A stretch of 64,000 bases of DNA from JADJGC01 sp964576925 (GCA_964576925.1 CAZNWJ010000001.1:496001-560000); one strand, 5' to 3'. Numbered from the stretch's first letter, positions 17,833 to 27,427 are shown. Notes: a model not told the origin generated them from the letters alone. Translations and numbers: made by a program.

Positions 17833-18316
17833 TTGTCCCTCCATTACGAGTCGCTTCGTTCTGGGCACCAATAGCTCCTCCGGCAGGGCAAAGTATCAGC
17901 ATATTCGCCCGATATTCTCGTCTTCCAAAGACTAACGCAGCGAGTCCAAGAATCAAGAATAGAGGGTGCCACATCAGTATGAAGTTGATGAACATCGCAA
18001 TTCCAGACGTGACTTCAAAGATCAAGTTCGTCCAACCAGTTGTTATCCAAGCCCTTCTGAACGCATATACGAACAAATTCAGACCAGCACCAATACACAA
18101 TAATGCGGCAATGATGACTCCAAAGTCCTTTGCAGAAGCCCTGAACTCATTATGACTCATCCAGTCTCCTACACCAACACTGGCAAGGAGAATACCAAAC
18201 TGGAGCAGCAGTGATCCCGCCAGTAGCCAGAGTACGTTGCGAACAAGAGCGCGCAAAGAAAGTGGCAGTATCGGAGGGCTGCCTCGTTCGATCAGTTCGC
18301 TGAAACTCGTCTTCAT
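17825..18316 (-). CDS. Small multi-pass membrane protein
   Basis: 163 residues with GAGAGGTGAG upstream of the ATG. Hydrophobic segments near residues 25-50, 66-88, 96-112 and 114-130 give about four membrane helices (NVLWLLAGSLLLQFGILLAS; FGVIIAALLCIGAGLNLFVYAF; GIAMFINFILMW; LFLILGLAALVFG). Its stop overlaps the start of the next membrane-protein gene by 8 bases, so the pair is co-translated. Function unknown. Confidence 0.7.
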   Translation of the reverse strand: MKTSFSELIERGSPPILPLSLRALVRNVLWLLAGSLLLQFGILLASVGVGDWMSHNEFRASAKDFGVIIAALLCIGAGLNLFVYAFRRAWITTGWTNLIFEVTSGIAMFINFILMWHPLFLILGLAALVFGRREYRANMLILCPAGGAIGAQNEATRNGGTNV

Positions 18317-18686
18317 GTGAATCTCACCTCTCGCCTAAGACTTTGCTTCGTCTTTCAGCCTCCTGTCTTATGAAATGATGTCACCGATGGGATTTCTGAA
18401 ACAAAGTTGGAGGGAGATCGATCTTTCACAACTGTTCCCGCGACGAGAGCTAGCTGACAGGTCGTTCACCTGCATTCGGAAGATTTGTCTCGAAGTGTGT
18501 ATCTAACTGTGGGAATAAATTCGATTATTGAGGATCCGTATGATTTCCCAGACTAAGGATCATGTCTCGAGAACTAGACTACTCCGGAGCTCCGAAAGGT
18601 AAAGGGACTGCCTGGCGATATGGTCTCTACGACTAGTGCGAGGTTCAGTCAGACTGGGGAAGTTGCATTTGAATTATGTCAAGCAC
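18317..18686. other. Gene-free stretch downstream of module B
   Basis: About 370 bases between the end of the module B operon and the start of the membrane-protein pair. The promoter of the latter should lie at its left side. No gene or clear hairpin seen. Confidence 0.5.
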
Positions 18687-18989
18687 TTACCAGTCTATGT
18701 CAAGCACCTTATCCGAAGTCGCCCGATCATGAAACCACATGCCGCCGATGCATACGTACCCGCGACTCGAAACCGTGTCCAGATAGCATGCATACGCAAG
18801 ATCGATTGCGTCTTCCGCTGAGCGAAAGGCCCTGACACAGTTGGCGACTGCTTGAAACTCCTCGTCGGATACAACCTCCCAATCAGGAAGAGAGTATTGT
18901 CGAGTATCAGTGGAGTAATCTGGTGGTACGTAGGAGTTTCCGTGTGGTCGGCCCGCAATTACCCAGATCTTTGACGATGTGGATTCCAT
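18687..18989 (-). CDS. Small orphan protein at the end of the module B operon
   Basis: 100 residues from the ATG at 18989; a TTG at 19013 would add 8. It starts MESTSSKIWVIAGRPHG and has an acidic middle (VVSDEEFQAVANCVRAFRSAEDAIDLAYACYLD) that is probably helical, ending in WFHDRATSDKVLDIDW. No signal peptide or membrane helix. It begins about 50 bases after the anti-sigma-like gene on the same strand, which is the main support for it being real. No homologue recognised; it could be a small regulator or substrate of the module. Confidence 0.5.
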   Translation of the reverse strand: MESTSSKIWVIAGRPHGNSYVPPDYSTDTRQYSLPDWEVVSDEEFQAVANCVRAFRSAEDAIDLAYACYLDTVSSRGYVCIGGMWFHDRATSDKVLDIDW

Positions 18990-19036
18990 AGTCACTCGAA
19001 GCCTACTCTTCAAGCGTTGCGGAGAAGCGCGATCTC

Positions 19037-19990
19037 TCAGAATCCTGTCCCAGGGACAGCTACGTAACCATCGGCGTCTTTGTATGTCAATGTCATGACG
19101 CCATTCCGTCCCATTTGGCTGTTATAATCCAGCGTCACTGAACGGTCTTCTAGATCGTATCTCCAGAGCTTCAGGTCAGGCGTCGTGAGGATCCATAGAG
19201 TGATCGCGGCTTCCTTGCCTTGAAAGCTATTCAGTGGCAGACTCAGAGCGCATTCAATTTCCTTCCCAGATTCTCCATCGCGAAGCTTGACCCTAACCTC
19301 TTCTCCCTTATCAAGTCTGCCGGAAGGTAGAGAGGTAGTGTACAAGAATGACTTATCCGCAACTTGATAGTGCACCAATTTTCGGAACTCATTCATGGCA
19401 GCCGTCTCAGCAGACTGGTATGCCACACCTTCATCGGATGAACTTGTTCCTTTAGTGGAACTACTGATGAGAAAGGCCGGGTCCATTTCCTTGAAGAAAA
19501 TCGGGGAATGAGGGTCGGTTCGTATCAACGCAATTATCGCGATTAATGCCAGGATCGCTACAGGCGCCAACGCAAGTTTGCCGCCGAGGGGTTTGGAGTG
19601 TAGTAGCTCAATCAACCTTTCGAAAAACGACTGCACCACTGCGGTCATCCTGCGCCAAAAACCAATTCTTGCTCTCTTTATGGCCCGGTCCACGAGAGGC
19701 ATATGTGGAATTTCAATAGAATCAAAGGTGATTCTGGCGGCATTTGTACTGAACCAGTCATTTATTTCTGCAATGTCGATCAGGGCTGACTGCAGTGCAG
19801 GGGAGAGAGCCAATGCCTGCTGAACTTCCTTTACCTCCGCTTCGGTCGGCGACCCATACATGTAAGTATAGAGCGTTTCCTGTGAAGGCCAAGCTTCAGA
19901 TGCTCGATTTGCCAACACGGGTTTCAAAAGGCGAGCAAGATCGATTTCGTCGATTCGATGGTCTGAATTTGAATTACCGTATTCGAACAT
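19037..19990 (-). CDS. Single-pass membrane protein, anti-sigma-like but without zinc ligands (module B)
   Basis: 317 residues. Residues ~28-75 have the pattern of an anti-sigma domain (PSQETLYTYMYGSPTEAEV ... ALALSPALQSALIDIAEI), where zf-HC2 proteins read HLxxCxxC, but the Cys and His are replaced. A basic stretch leads to one membrane helix at ~144-162 (LALAPVAILALIAIIALI), and residues ~165-317 would be periplasmic and beta-rich (VRVKLRDGESGKEIECALSLP, WRYDLEDRSVTLDYNSQ). The gene starts 2 bases after the sigma factor stop, so they are tightly coupled. By position, topology and size it is the counterpart of the anti-sigma factor at 4311-5150. Sigma binding is inferred. Confidence 0.7.
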   Translation of the reverse strand: MFEYGNSNSDHRIDEIDLARLLKPVLANRASEAWPSQETLYTYMYGSPTEAEVKEVQQALALSPALQSALIDIAEINDWFSTNAARITFDSIEIPHMPLVDRAIKRARIGFWRRMTAVVQSFFERLIELLHSKPLGGKLALAPVAILALIAIIALIRTDPHSPIFFKEMDPAFLISSSTKGTSSSDEGVAYQSAETAAMNEFRKLVHYQVADKSFLYTTSLPSGRLDKGEEVRVKLRDGESGKEIECALSLPLNSFQGKEAAITLWILTTPDLKLWRYDLEDRSVTLDYNSQMGRNGVMTLTYKDADGYVAVPGTGF

Positions 19991-19992
19991 TG

Positions 19993-20820
19993 TCAGATAT
20001 CCTTTCTATCGTGTGGACCTGCTTTTCTGCCCCTGCGCGAAACATCAAGCAGCACATTAGCATTGTCTACCAGCTTGCGGCGGCAGTACAGCAGTCGGTT
20101 ATCAAGTTTCTTGGCGTTTTCCGAAGTGGGTGGGAGTCTGTGCAAGACTGCAATTTGCTTCCCTGTGTATCCGTTGAAATGCGCAAGAAGCAGCACTTGA
20201 CACTCAATGGCCATCTCTGCAAGAGCTCGAAGCAAGACTTCCTGCTGTTCTTCGTCTATGAATAGTTCTTCAGAATTCTTGCCCGTATCAGTGATAGCAG
20301 ACTCGTCTTCGTCGATTCCCTTGTATGAGGGAACGCGGCGTCTGATAACCTCGATCGCCTTCATCTTGGCGACATGGTTGAACCAACGGATAAATGGTCT
20401 GCCCTCATCTTTGTAACTCTTCAATGTTGCCGCATTGTGATCGATGAAATGAAGGATGATCTCCTGGATCAAGTCGAGTCGCTCACCTTTGTCCTTGAGA
20501 AAGCTAATCTCGCGGGGAGGGCGTGCCGCGAGCGCCTTGTAGGCGAGCTTCGAAAACGCATCGAGAGCCGTTTCACGGGACTTGTCTAGATTGAGAATGA
20601 AGGTGGGAGATGATTCCCACATCTCTTCCAAGCCAGGCAGCGGACCTGTCACCGTCCTACATCTCCTTCGCGATAGTAGATGTAAGTATACTCGTTTCTT
20701 CTTGTGGATTGCAAGCGATATGGCTTTCCCGATAGCGCCCTCCGAGATCGGTTGGCCGAGTGTTGCAACCGCCACATCACCGCCAAGAGAGTTAACGACT
20801 CGCTCGCTAGTCGTTCTCAT
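19993..20820 (-). CDS. Sigma-70/ECF-like transcription factor (module B)
   Basis: 275 residues from the ATG at 20820 (GGGGCGGG just upstream); a GTG at 20832 is also possible. The N-terminal ~85 residues are unusual for an ECF factor and basic. Residues ~100-170 resemble region 2 (LIQEIILHFIDHNAATLKSY, PFIRWFNHVAKMKAIEVIRRR), and ~200-265 resemble region 4 (LLRALAEMAIECQVLLLAHF, GYTGKQIAVLHRL helix-turn-helix, LLYCRRKLVD). It is followed after 2 bases by the anti-sigma-like gene and preceded by the TPR-CHAT gene on the same strand. Sequence similarity to the sigma factor at 3716-4261 is low; the parallel is one of gene order. Confidence 0.7.
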   Translation of the reverse strand: MRTTSERVVNSLGGDVAVATLGQPISEGAIGKAISLAIHKKKRVYLHLLSRRRCRTVTGPLPGLEEMWESSPTFILNLDKSRETALDAFSKLAYKALAARPPREISFLKDKGERLDLIQEIILHFIDHNAATLKSYKDEGRPFIRWFNHVAKMKAIEVIRRRVPSYKGIDEDESAITDTGKNSEELFIDEEQQEVLLRALAEMAIECQVLLLAHFNGYTGKQIAVLHRLPPTSENAKKLDNRLLYCRRKLVDNANVLLDVSRRGRKAGPHDRKDI

Positions 20821-21245
20821 AACCCGCCCCACTTGTTCCCGTGGCTCGAGACAAAGCTGAATCGCAAATCATGTTCACCTCCAGGTCTCCGATCTGTTGT
20901 CGGCCCTCCAAGAGGACCTACTTTCGTCACTGCTTTCAACCAGGTTAATGATCCCGACATGTCTTTTTCTGAAAAAAACCAGCACAATAATTATAAGCGC
21001 TTGGTGCGTAATAAGATACAGGCTCTGGCCCTATCCAAATAATCGGTTGCCGGATTGTTCACAATTTCCTCATGAGAATGTTCAAAGTGAACAACGAGAA
21101 GCACGGGGTTTCGATGTTTGCTGCGAAGAAGTCACCAATGGATGGGCTAGTTGATTGAGTTTGGGGAAATCACTGCTGGGAGATCCGCCATTGACCAAGG
21201 GAGTGGCAATTCTGAGGAGACTGAAATTCCGCGGGTCCAGTGGAG
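20821..21245. other. Spacer between module B TPR-CHAT gene and sigma gene
   Basis: About 425 bases with no supported gene. It is longer than needed for a simple operon, so the sigma/anti-sigma pair may have its own promoter here, and a terminator or attenuator for the CHAT gene is possible. I see no strong hairpin. Confidence 0.5.
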
Positions 21246-24023
21246 TCAGTTGGCAATCGCTATGAAAGGCGCCCAGTAGTAAGGATGTGCATAGAGGCCA
21301 GATTCTATGAGTTGCTCCTTTGCATGTTGAAGTGCAGATGGGACTGTCTTGCCTTGCCTCAACTCAGAGTAGAAAGGGCGCATGAATACATCTGAGCTGG
21401 CTTCATCATCTATCGGCCAGAGGGTCACAATGAGGGATCGAGCTCCTGCGATGACAAAGGCTTGGCAGACTCCATACACCCCTTCACCTGCAAAGTCAGT
21501 TCCTCGACCGCTCTCACAGGAAGAAAGCACCACTAGAGATGAACTCAGATTGAGCGCCTCGATTTCGCTCGTCCTTAAGACATTGTCCTCCCGGCTGTTT
21601 GCCGCAGGTGGGAAGATTAACCCCGAGAACTCGACGTTCTCATTCAAGTAAATCCCATGCGTCGAGAAATGAACTATGTCATAATCCACGAAAGGCGATG
21701 CTTTCAGAACCGCCTCCTGGTCAGGAGCGTTCGTCAAGATAGTTGCGTTAGTGCCGAACTCGTTTCGGATTGCTCGAACTTCCATGTCCAATGAGTTGAG
21801 TTGAGGGAGATTCGTAAAGTTGCGAACGAATCCAGAGTAGCTGCGAACGCAGGAATCGGATTGAGAGGCCGAGAAGTCGCCGCCAAGAACGAGAATTCGG
21901 GCATACCCATCAGCGCCTTCTTTGCGCTCTTTCATAGCACTCTGAATCTGGGTAGAAAGGCAGTATTGTACCGGCACGACTTGAAGGAGGTAGCGGTTAC
22001 CCAGCCTGATTGCTTCAAATGGGAAGTAGTTTAGCTGACCGAAAGTGTAAATCTTCAGTCTCTGAGTCTGTGACAGGTTACTGATGACCTCTGGGGGTAT
22101 CAAGCTCTTGAGGTCCCCCAACTTGCAGTTAAGCTTCTCGAGTTGATCTTTCGTGGATGGCCGCAGAGAGATTTCCGCCAATACGTCATGAACTCTCTGC
22201 ATTATCTGCTCGTGCTTCGCCGACGGTTCATAACTACGAAGTTTACCGCCATCCGTGTACCAAACAAAGACCTCCTCACGGTAGGTGTAGTAAAACAGAG
22301 CGACTTCACCATCGCTAGCAGACTCGATGAATCTGGAGTGTGCTGCCGCCTCGACGAATTGAGGCAGCACCGAGTCGCGGGAGTCAAATAATCCGAGATC
22401 TCCTTTGCGACTTGCCAAGTCTTCGAGTCGATTTGAAATCAGCGAGTAGTCACTCTCTCCACGGCAGAGTCTGACATCATTGATTAGATCGGCAATTTGT
22501 CTGTCGATCTCAACAGATTCGCCGTCGACGACAATGGGGTTGTCTCTCTGATGAATCTTCTTCTTCACCATTTCTGAAATGCTTTTTCCGTGAAATGATT
22601 CTGCCAAGTCAAAGGCATCCTCCGCCCGATTTTCCAACAATGCAATTCTAATGAGCGTGTTCACTACTTCGAACTTGTCCGAAAGATACCCGAACCTAAA
22701 CTCAGGCCCTGGAATGTCAGCTCGCACAGTTTCAAGCCCAGCATTGGCTCTTTCAAGATACGTCCGTGCGGAATCGATCATGCCGAGGGCATAGTAACAC
22801 TTTCCAAGCTCGCCTAGAGCATACACTTGGTTCTTGGGATCCCTGAAGAAATCCCTGCTTGCGGCGTACTGCAGGGCAATTGCGCTCTGCCAATTCCTGC
22901 CCATCCGCTCAATCTTGCCTGCTCTGTAATCACAATGTGCGAGCCCTTCTTTGCTTTTCGCCTGACTGAAGTACTGCCGTGCAGAGTCGATAAGTTCACG
23001 CGCACCAACAGTGTCGCCGTCATCCAGCTGAGGGTCTGGCAGATAGAGATACCCCCAACCCGCACCGGAGAAATTGCCGAGGCTACGGGCAATCTCGATC
23101 GAGCCCGCGAAAAGTGAATCTGCCGAGGCTATTCTCCCTTTTCGTTGCTCACACTGAGCGAGCCCCCGGAGAGTCTCAATTCGCTTCGTAGAGTCTCCCA
23201 CCTTCAGAGCTAGTCTGTCTCCGCGTGTGAACTGCAGTGCAGCAAGTTCGTACAGATTCAGCAAATTGTAGTATCTGCCCAGATGAACGTAGCAATCAAT
23301 GGCTTCTGATTTGAAGTCGTTAGACAAGGACGTATGCAGGGCTGACTCGAGTGCTCGCAGCCCTTCGGCCGAGCCCCTAGGACGCTTCATTTGGATATCA
23401 CCAAGACCCAGGAGCGCCTGACAATACAATAGTGAGTCGCCGACGTTGAGTGCGAGGTCCCGACACCTGCGGAATGCTCCAACGGCGAGCTCGTTGAGCC
23501 CCCCCTGGCGAGCTTTGTACCCGAGTGAGTATTCGCAGCTGATCACGCCTCTTGTGTAACCAATAACGCGAAAGACAAAACCAGAGAGCGCTAGAGTGTC
23601 CTGCCAACTTGTCGTCTCGTCGCGCCATGCGACCTTATGCAGCTTGCTGGCGGTCCTCCATTGCGCAAAGTCGGAATCAACCCATCTTCGCGTCACTGAA
23701 TAGGCCATGTCTCGGTAACTCTTGGATACAGACTGCGCATTCATCAACACATCAATTGCGCATCGCAGACTATCCGCCGATGCCTCTCGACTATCTAGCT
23801 TGGCACCAATGAAACCGGAGACGCAAAGTCCCAAGGTGGAATTCAGAATCCCCGTATTTTCTTTCAAGAGTTTCTCAATACGAAGTGTGTTATGACGGAC
23901 GCACGCATGCGCAATCTCGGTTCCTAGTTGGGCAGGAGACATCCCCTTGCAGTTATCGATAACGAGCAAATGAGATGTGCACCAAATCGCTATGAGCGTC
24001 AAGAACGTGCGCCTAGCAAACAT
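21246..24023 (-). CDS. Exported TPR-CHAT (caspase-like) protein, module B
   Basis: 925 residues with a hydrophobic N-terminal export signal (FLTLIAIWCTSHLLVI). Residues ~150-460 are tetratricopeptide repeats (ALLGLGDIQ, CYVHLGRYYNLLNLYELAALQF, LGELGKCYYALGMIDSARTYL). The C-terminal CHAT domain starts near residue 600 and has the catalytic pair His789 in HFSTHG and Cys836 in SSCESGRG, followed by GVYGVCQAFVIAGARSLIVT and the terminal YYWAPFIAIAN. Active-site residues are intact, so it may be a protease. It is shorter than the module A protein and clearly diverged from it. The sigma and anti-sigma-like genes follow on the same strand. Confidence 0.9.
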   Translation of the reverse strand: MFARRTFLTLIAIWCTSHLLVIDNCKGMSPAQLGTEIAHACVRHNTLRIEKLLKENTGILNSTLGLCVSGFIGAKLDSREASADSLRCAIDVLMNAQSVSKSYRDMAYSVTRRWVDSDFAQWRTASKLHKVAWRDETTSWQDTLALSGFVFRVIGYTRGVISCEYSLGYKARQGGLNELAVGAFRRCRDLALNVGDSLLYCQALLGLGDIQMKRPRGSAEGLRALESALHTSLSNDFKSEAIDCYVHLGRYYNLLNLYELAALQFTRGDRLALKVGDSTKRIETLRGLAQCEQRKGRIASADSLFAGSIEIARSLGNFSGAGWGYLYLPDPQLDDGDTVGARELIDSARQYFSQAKSKEGLAHCDYRAGKIERMGRNWQSAIALQYAASRDFFRDPKNQVYALGELGKCYYALGMIDSARTYLERANAGLETVRADIPGPEFRFGYLSDKFEVVNTLIRIALLENRAEDAFDLAESFHGKSISEMVKKKIHQRDNPIVVDGESVEIDRQIADLINDVRLCRGESDYSLISNRLEDLASRKGDLGLFDSRDSVLPQFVEAAAHSRFIESASDGEVALFYYTYREEVFVWYTDGGKLRSYEPSAKHEQIMQRVHDVLAEISLRPSTKDQLEKLNCKLGDLKSLIPPEVISNLSQTQRLKIYTFGQLNYFPFEAIRLGNRYLLQVVPVQYCLSTQIQSAMKERKEGADGYARILVLGGDFSASQSDSCVRSYSGFVRNFTNLPQLNSLDMEVRAIRNEFGTNATILTNAPDQEAVLKASPFVDYDIVHFSTHGIYLNENVEFSGLIFPPAANSREDNVLRTSEIEALNLSSSLVVLSSCESGRGTDFAGEGVYGVCQAFVIAGARSLIVTLWPIDDEASSDVFMRPFYSELRQGKTVPSALQHAKEQLIESGLYAHPYYWAPFIAIAN

Positions 24024-24098
24024 CTCACTTCAACCTGACAAATCCCTAGTCGATCATGACTCTCGCCGCTTAGCCGAACTCCTCAAGGACAGTCAGAT

Positions 24099-26792
24099 TC
24101 ACTTGCAAGCCTCACAGGGCGGCGCCCCACCTACAAAGATGTAGTTAATCAGATAAACGGCATCCGAGATAGTTACAATGCCATTGCAGTCACCGTCTCC
24201 GGCCGCGAGCGGACTTGGCGCGGGGCCACCGGCAAAGATGTAATTGATCAGCCTTACCACATCGGAAATCGACAGGAGGCTATTACCGTCCGCGTCACCG
24301 CAGAGATATCCAGTCTGCACTACAACCGGAATCTTGAGCAGATTAAACGCTTGCGGTCCTGATACCTCAACAGTATCTCGGTAAAGGCCAGCTGGCAAAT
24401 TGCTGTTGACCGTTATTGTTAGCTCATCCGGAGTCAGGCCACTAAGCGGCGACACGCTTACATGGCTGCCATTGACAACGGCTGAATAACTCAACGGCTG
24501 GTAACCCAAATACATCAATCCCAGCGTCTTGCTTGTCTCTCCCGGATAGAAGCGTAACCTACTCTGATCAGTCTCGAAGTAGCCTTCACTCGGAGAGCCC
24601 GGATCCGGCTCGGTGCCGATCAGCACGGCGCCCGGTTCAAAGTTCGGTACCAGAGTACCGCCACCCGGCAGATAGAATGTGATGGAGCAGTCACCGCCAC
24701 CTGGATCAAACGGCGGACAGGACACCCGCACGGTGTCGAAGACAACCAGCTGTGGAACTGCAGTCGAATCCACCGTGTAGTAGATCATCGCTAGCATTGG
24801 TGTGCCGGCGGTATCCGGCATCGGAATCGGCGCGTCTCCTTGCGGAGCGCTGACCACAGTTCGTTTGAGCAAGTCATCGATGTCGTAAGTAGCACCAAAG
24901 TCGAGGTAGTAGGGATTAATGCGCAAGGAGTCAACCCGCAGGCCCGAGGGCATACGATTCTTGAGCAAAGAATCTGATTCGGCATAAGTGAGAGGTATGA
25001 AGAAACCTGATAGAGTATCATGCGAGATGTAGATTCCCAAGGAATCGATTGTGCCCGGAGGCGTGAGTTGGTTTGTAACTTCCACCGAAGGTTCGACGTG
25101 ATAACTTATATCTATGACAAGCGGTGAATTGTCGGCGTAAGGTGCACTGATGGCAAGCTGCCCCTGATAAACTCCAGACAGCAGGGCCAAGTCACTAATT
25201 GTAATGACAATTGTATCCGAAGAGACTCCAGATGATCTGCTCGTAGATAACCAGGGAACCGATGAGTTCATGTCCCACTGTATTCGGGATTCGTCATTGC
25301 TCAAGACTATGAGAGTTTCCGGCGGTGGAGCCGCACCTCCAATTTGATAGGAAAACGAGAGTCGATTGCGTTCGCCCGCAGTGCCGAGCTGGAAATGCTC
25401 ATCGTACTTTACTGTTGAGAAATCCCAATAAGTGCTGGGAGTTGATCCTGGTCCCGTTGTGTAAACGAACGATCTATCGACGAGCGATGCCCAACCTTCT
25501 GCACCCCCTTGTGTCGGACGGTAGAGTTGCATCCATTGAAATTCGCCGTCTGGATCATACTTGATTGTACCGCTTCGCCACTGAAATGGGTCGTTCAGCA
25601 GAGTTTTTCCGGTTACGTAGACGTTGCCGAGCGAGTCCATATCAGCGGCAAATGCGATGTCAGTGCTGTTGGCTATTCCATCAAAGCGTCTCTGCCATGC
25701 AGTGTCACCATTGGGGTAGTACTTGATAGTTGCAATGTCCCACTCTGGATCCACATCGATACTGGTGCCTGCGACTACAATATTGCCGAGTTTGTCGGAC
25801 GCAATGTCGTACGCGAAACCCTCTCCCAAGTCTCGGCCAACCCACAATTCATTGCCAGTTGAGTCATATTTGACTACCGCCCATTCCCACTGAAAGATAG
25901 GAGAGCCGATGCTATTGCCAGCAACACACACGTTACCATTCATGTCAACTGTCACGCAGGTCCCCCAATCGTAAGAGTGTCCAGGCCCATCATAACGTCG
26001 CACCCAAGCAGTATCTCCATTGGGGCGATACCTGATTGTCGCGAAGTCCTCTTGAGTTGCCTGAGCGAGGCTGTAACTATACCCTGTTACATATGCGTTT
26101 CCCGCAGAATCTACGAAAAGCGCCATTAACGAATCGCGGAGGCTCCCGGGGCCATCATATCTTCTCGTCCAGAGAGTGTCCCCTGTGCTTGTGTACTTGA
26201 TGAGTGTGTAATCAAGGGAAGTGCCAATGCCCGACGTAGAGCCGGCTACGTAAGCATTGCCCGCGTCGTCAAGCGCAACTTTCGCGGCGAGGGCAGTGTT
26301 TCCGCCGGGCGCTGTAAAGTCCTTTAGCCATAATTGCTGTCCGGTCGAATCGTACTTGATCGTCACCCAGCGATACACCGCTCCACTCGTCGCACTGTAT
26401 CCCGTTACGTAGACATTTCCTTGCTCGTCAACGGCGACGGAACGAGCGAAATCACAAGTGTCAGCACCGTTGAATCGCCGAACCCAAGCCGTGTCTCCGC
26501 TGGGGCGATATTTGATCGTGCAGTAGTCTTCGAAGGTTCCACTTCCCTGGCTCTCTCCGGTCACATAGACACTGCCAAGGGTATCAACTGCGATTGCCCG
26601 AGATTGATCAACGAAGTTGCCCGGGCCGTTGTAGTTGCTGGACCAGAGGGTGCGTGCAATAGCCGTTTCGACGTTCAAGGCCCATATCAGGGTCAGGCCA
26701 GTGAAAGCCGCCAAAACGTGCCGAAACTTACTCTGTTCATTGACTAACGATGCGAGAAACTCGAGTATGCGGGCGAGAACAGACACGGTCAT
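24099..26792 (-). CDS. Large exported beta-propeller protein with BACON-like region and dockerin
   Basis: About 897 residues from the ATG at 26792, which has GAGGG just upstream; an ATG at 26804 is also possible. After an N-terminal hydrophobic region, residues ~55-480 are about nine SBBP/delta-60-like repeats (DSAGNAYVTGYS, IKYDSTGNELW, TAWVRRYDGPG), predicted to form a beta-propeller. Residues ~490-590 look like a BACON/Ig-like domain (SSVPWLSTSRSSG), followed by further beta-rich segments and a second similar domain at ~780-840. The last ~65 residues are two dockerin repeats (LCGDADGNSLLSISDVVRL, GDGDCNGIVTISDAVYL). A secreted or surface binding role is inferred. It diverges from the metabolite operon. 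Confidence 0.87.
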   Translation of the reverse strand: MTVSVLARILEFLASLVNEQSKFRHVLAAFTGLTLIWALNVETAIARTLWSSNYNGPGNFVDQSRAIAVDTLGSVYVTGESQGSGTFEDYCTIKYRPSGDTAWVRRFNGADTCDFARSVAVDEQGNVYVTGYSATSGAVYRWVTIKYDSTGQQLWLKDFTAPGGNTALAAKVALDDAGNAYVAGSTSGIGTSLDYTLIKYTSTGDTLWTRRYDGPGSLRDSLMALFVDSAGNAYVTGYSYSLAQATQEDFATIRYRPNGDTAWVRRYDGPGHSYDWGTCVTVDMNGNVCVAGNSIGSPIFQWEWAVVKYDSTGNELWVGRDLGEGFAYDIASDKLGNIVVAGTSIDVDPEWDIATIKYYPNGDTAWQRRFDGIANSTDIAFAADMDSLGNVYVTGKTLLNDPFQWRSGTIKYDPDGEFQWMQLYRPTQGGAEGWASLVDRSFVYTTGPGSTPSTYWDFSTVKYDEHFQLGTAGERNRLSFSYQIGGAAPPPETLIVLSNDESRIQWDMNSSVPWLSTSRSSGVSSDTIVITISDLALLSGVYQGQLAISAPYADNSPLVIDISYHVEPSVEVTNQLTPPGTIDSLGIYISHDTLSGFFIPLTYAESDSLLKNRMPSGLRVDSLRINPYYLDFGATYDIDDLLKRTVVSAPQGDAPIPMPDTAGTPMLAMIYYTVDSTAVPQLVVFDTVRVSCPPFDPGGGDCSITFYLPGGGTLVPNFEPGAVLIGTEPDPGSPSEGYFETDQSRLRFYPGETSKTLGLMYLGYQPLSYSAVVNGSHVSVSPLSGLTPDELTITVNSNLPAGLYRDTVEVSGPQAFNLLKIPVVVQTGYLCGDADGNSLLSISDVVRLINYIFAGGPAPSPLAAGDGDCNGIVTISDAVYLINYIFVGGAPPCEACK

Positions 26793-27009
26793 ACCAACCC
26801 TCATGGAGTCGACTACCGAGAGAACTTCAGAATCTTAGGCAGGAATCCAAGCTTTCCGTAACACTAACATAGCCTTAACGCTCTCATTGTCAACATTTTT
26901 CGTCTCTTTCCCCGGTAGTCGGCAGAAATTTTCCGCTTTCTTTCAGAAACTCCCCGCCCGCCCTCATTTCACTCATTGGAAACGATGACAGAATGAAAGG
27001 AAAGAAGCC

Positions 27010-27198
27010 ATGTTCGCAAGAATCAGAAACCACGAAAGGCCGATGTCGCACAAGGCTCTCATGCAAATGCTCGATCAATGCGAAAGAGAGATGTTTCCGA
27101 ATGCGCGCTTTCAAGAGGATGAACCTTCTCCAAAGCCAACTGTGTTGACACTGCTCAGTAGCGTAGCGCAGTCAATCTCGCAAGCGCTTGTGAATTAG
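27010..27198 (+). CDS. Possible small protein upstream of the metabolite operon
   Basis: 62 residues, with an AAAGGAAAGAAG ribosome-binding site 3-14 bases before the ATG. The start MFARIRNHERPMSHKAL is basic; the C-terminus VLTLLSSVAQSISQALVN is amphipathic. The string MSHKA also occurs at the very end of the acyltransferase at 27428-28258, which may be chance. It is in a plausible place for a leader or small effector of the downstream genes. No homologue recognised; it could be spurious. Confidence 0.35.
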   Translation: MFARIRNHERPMSHKALMQMLDQCEREMFPNARFQEDEPSPKPTVLTLLSSVAQSISQALVN

Positions 27199-27427
27199 TG
27201 AATTGCACGGTTCGCCCTGGGAGGAATCGCGATGTGCAATTTGTGGATGGTGCCTAGCTGGTCCCTTGGTGAACAGGATCCGGATGAACTCGGGACAGGG
27301 TTAGTTATAAACAGCTCTAACTCTGGCGGTCCGACCGTGCAACGTGGCAAGAAGATTCGACAATTTTTCAGAAATCGGCCCCGTGAACTCATTTCTCCGA
27401 ATGAAAGCAATTCTCAGGAGGTACAAA

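Noticed and set aside
23398..23628. A 76-residue minus-strand frame inside the second TPR-CHAT gene.
   Set aside because: It overlaps the CHAT gene in another frame on the same strand and lacks its own signals.
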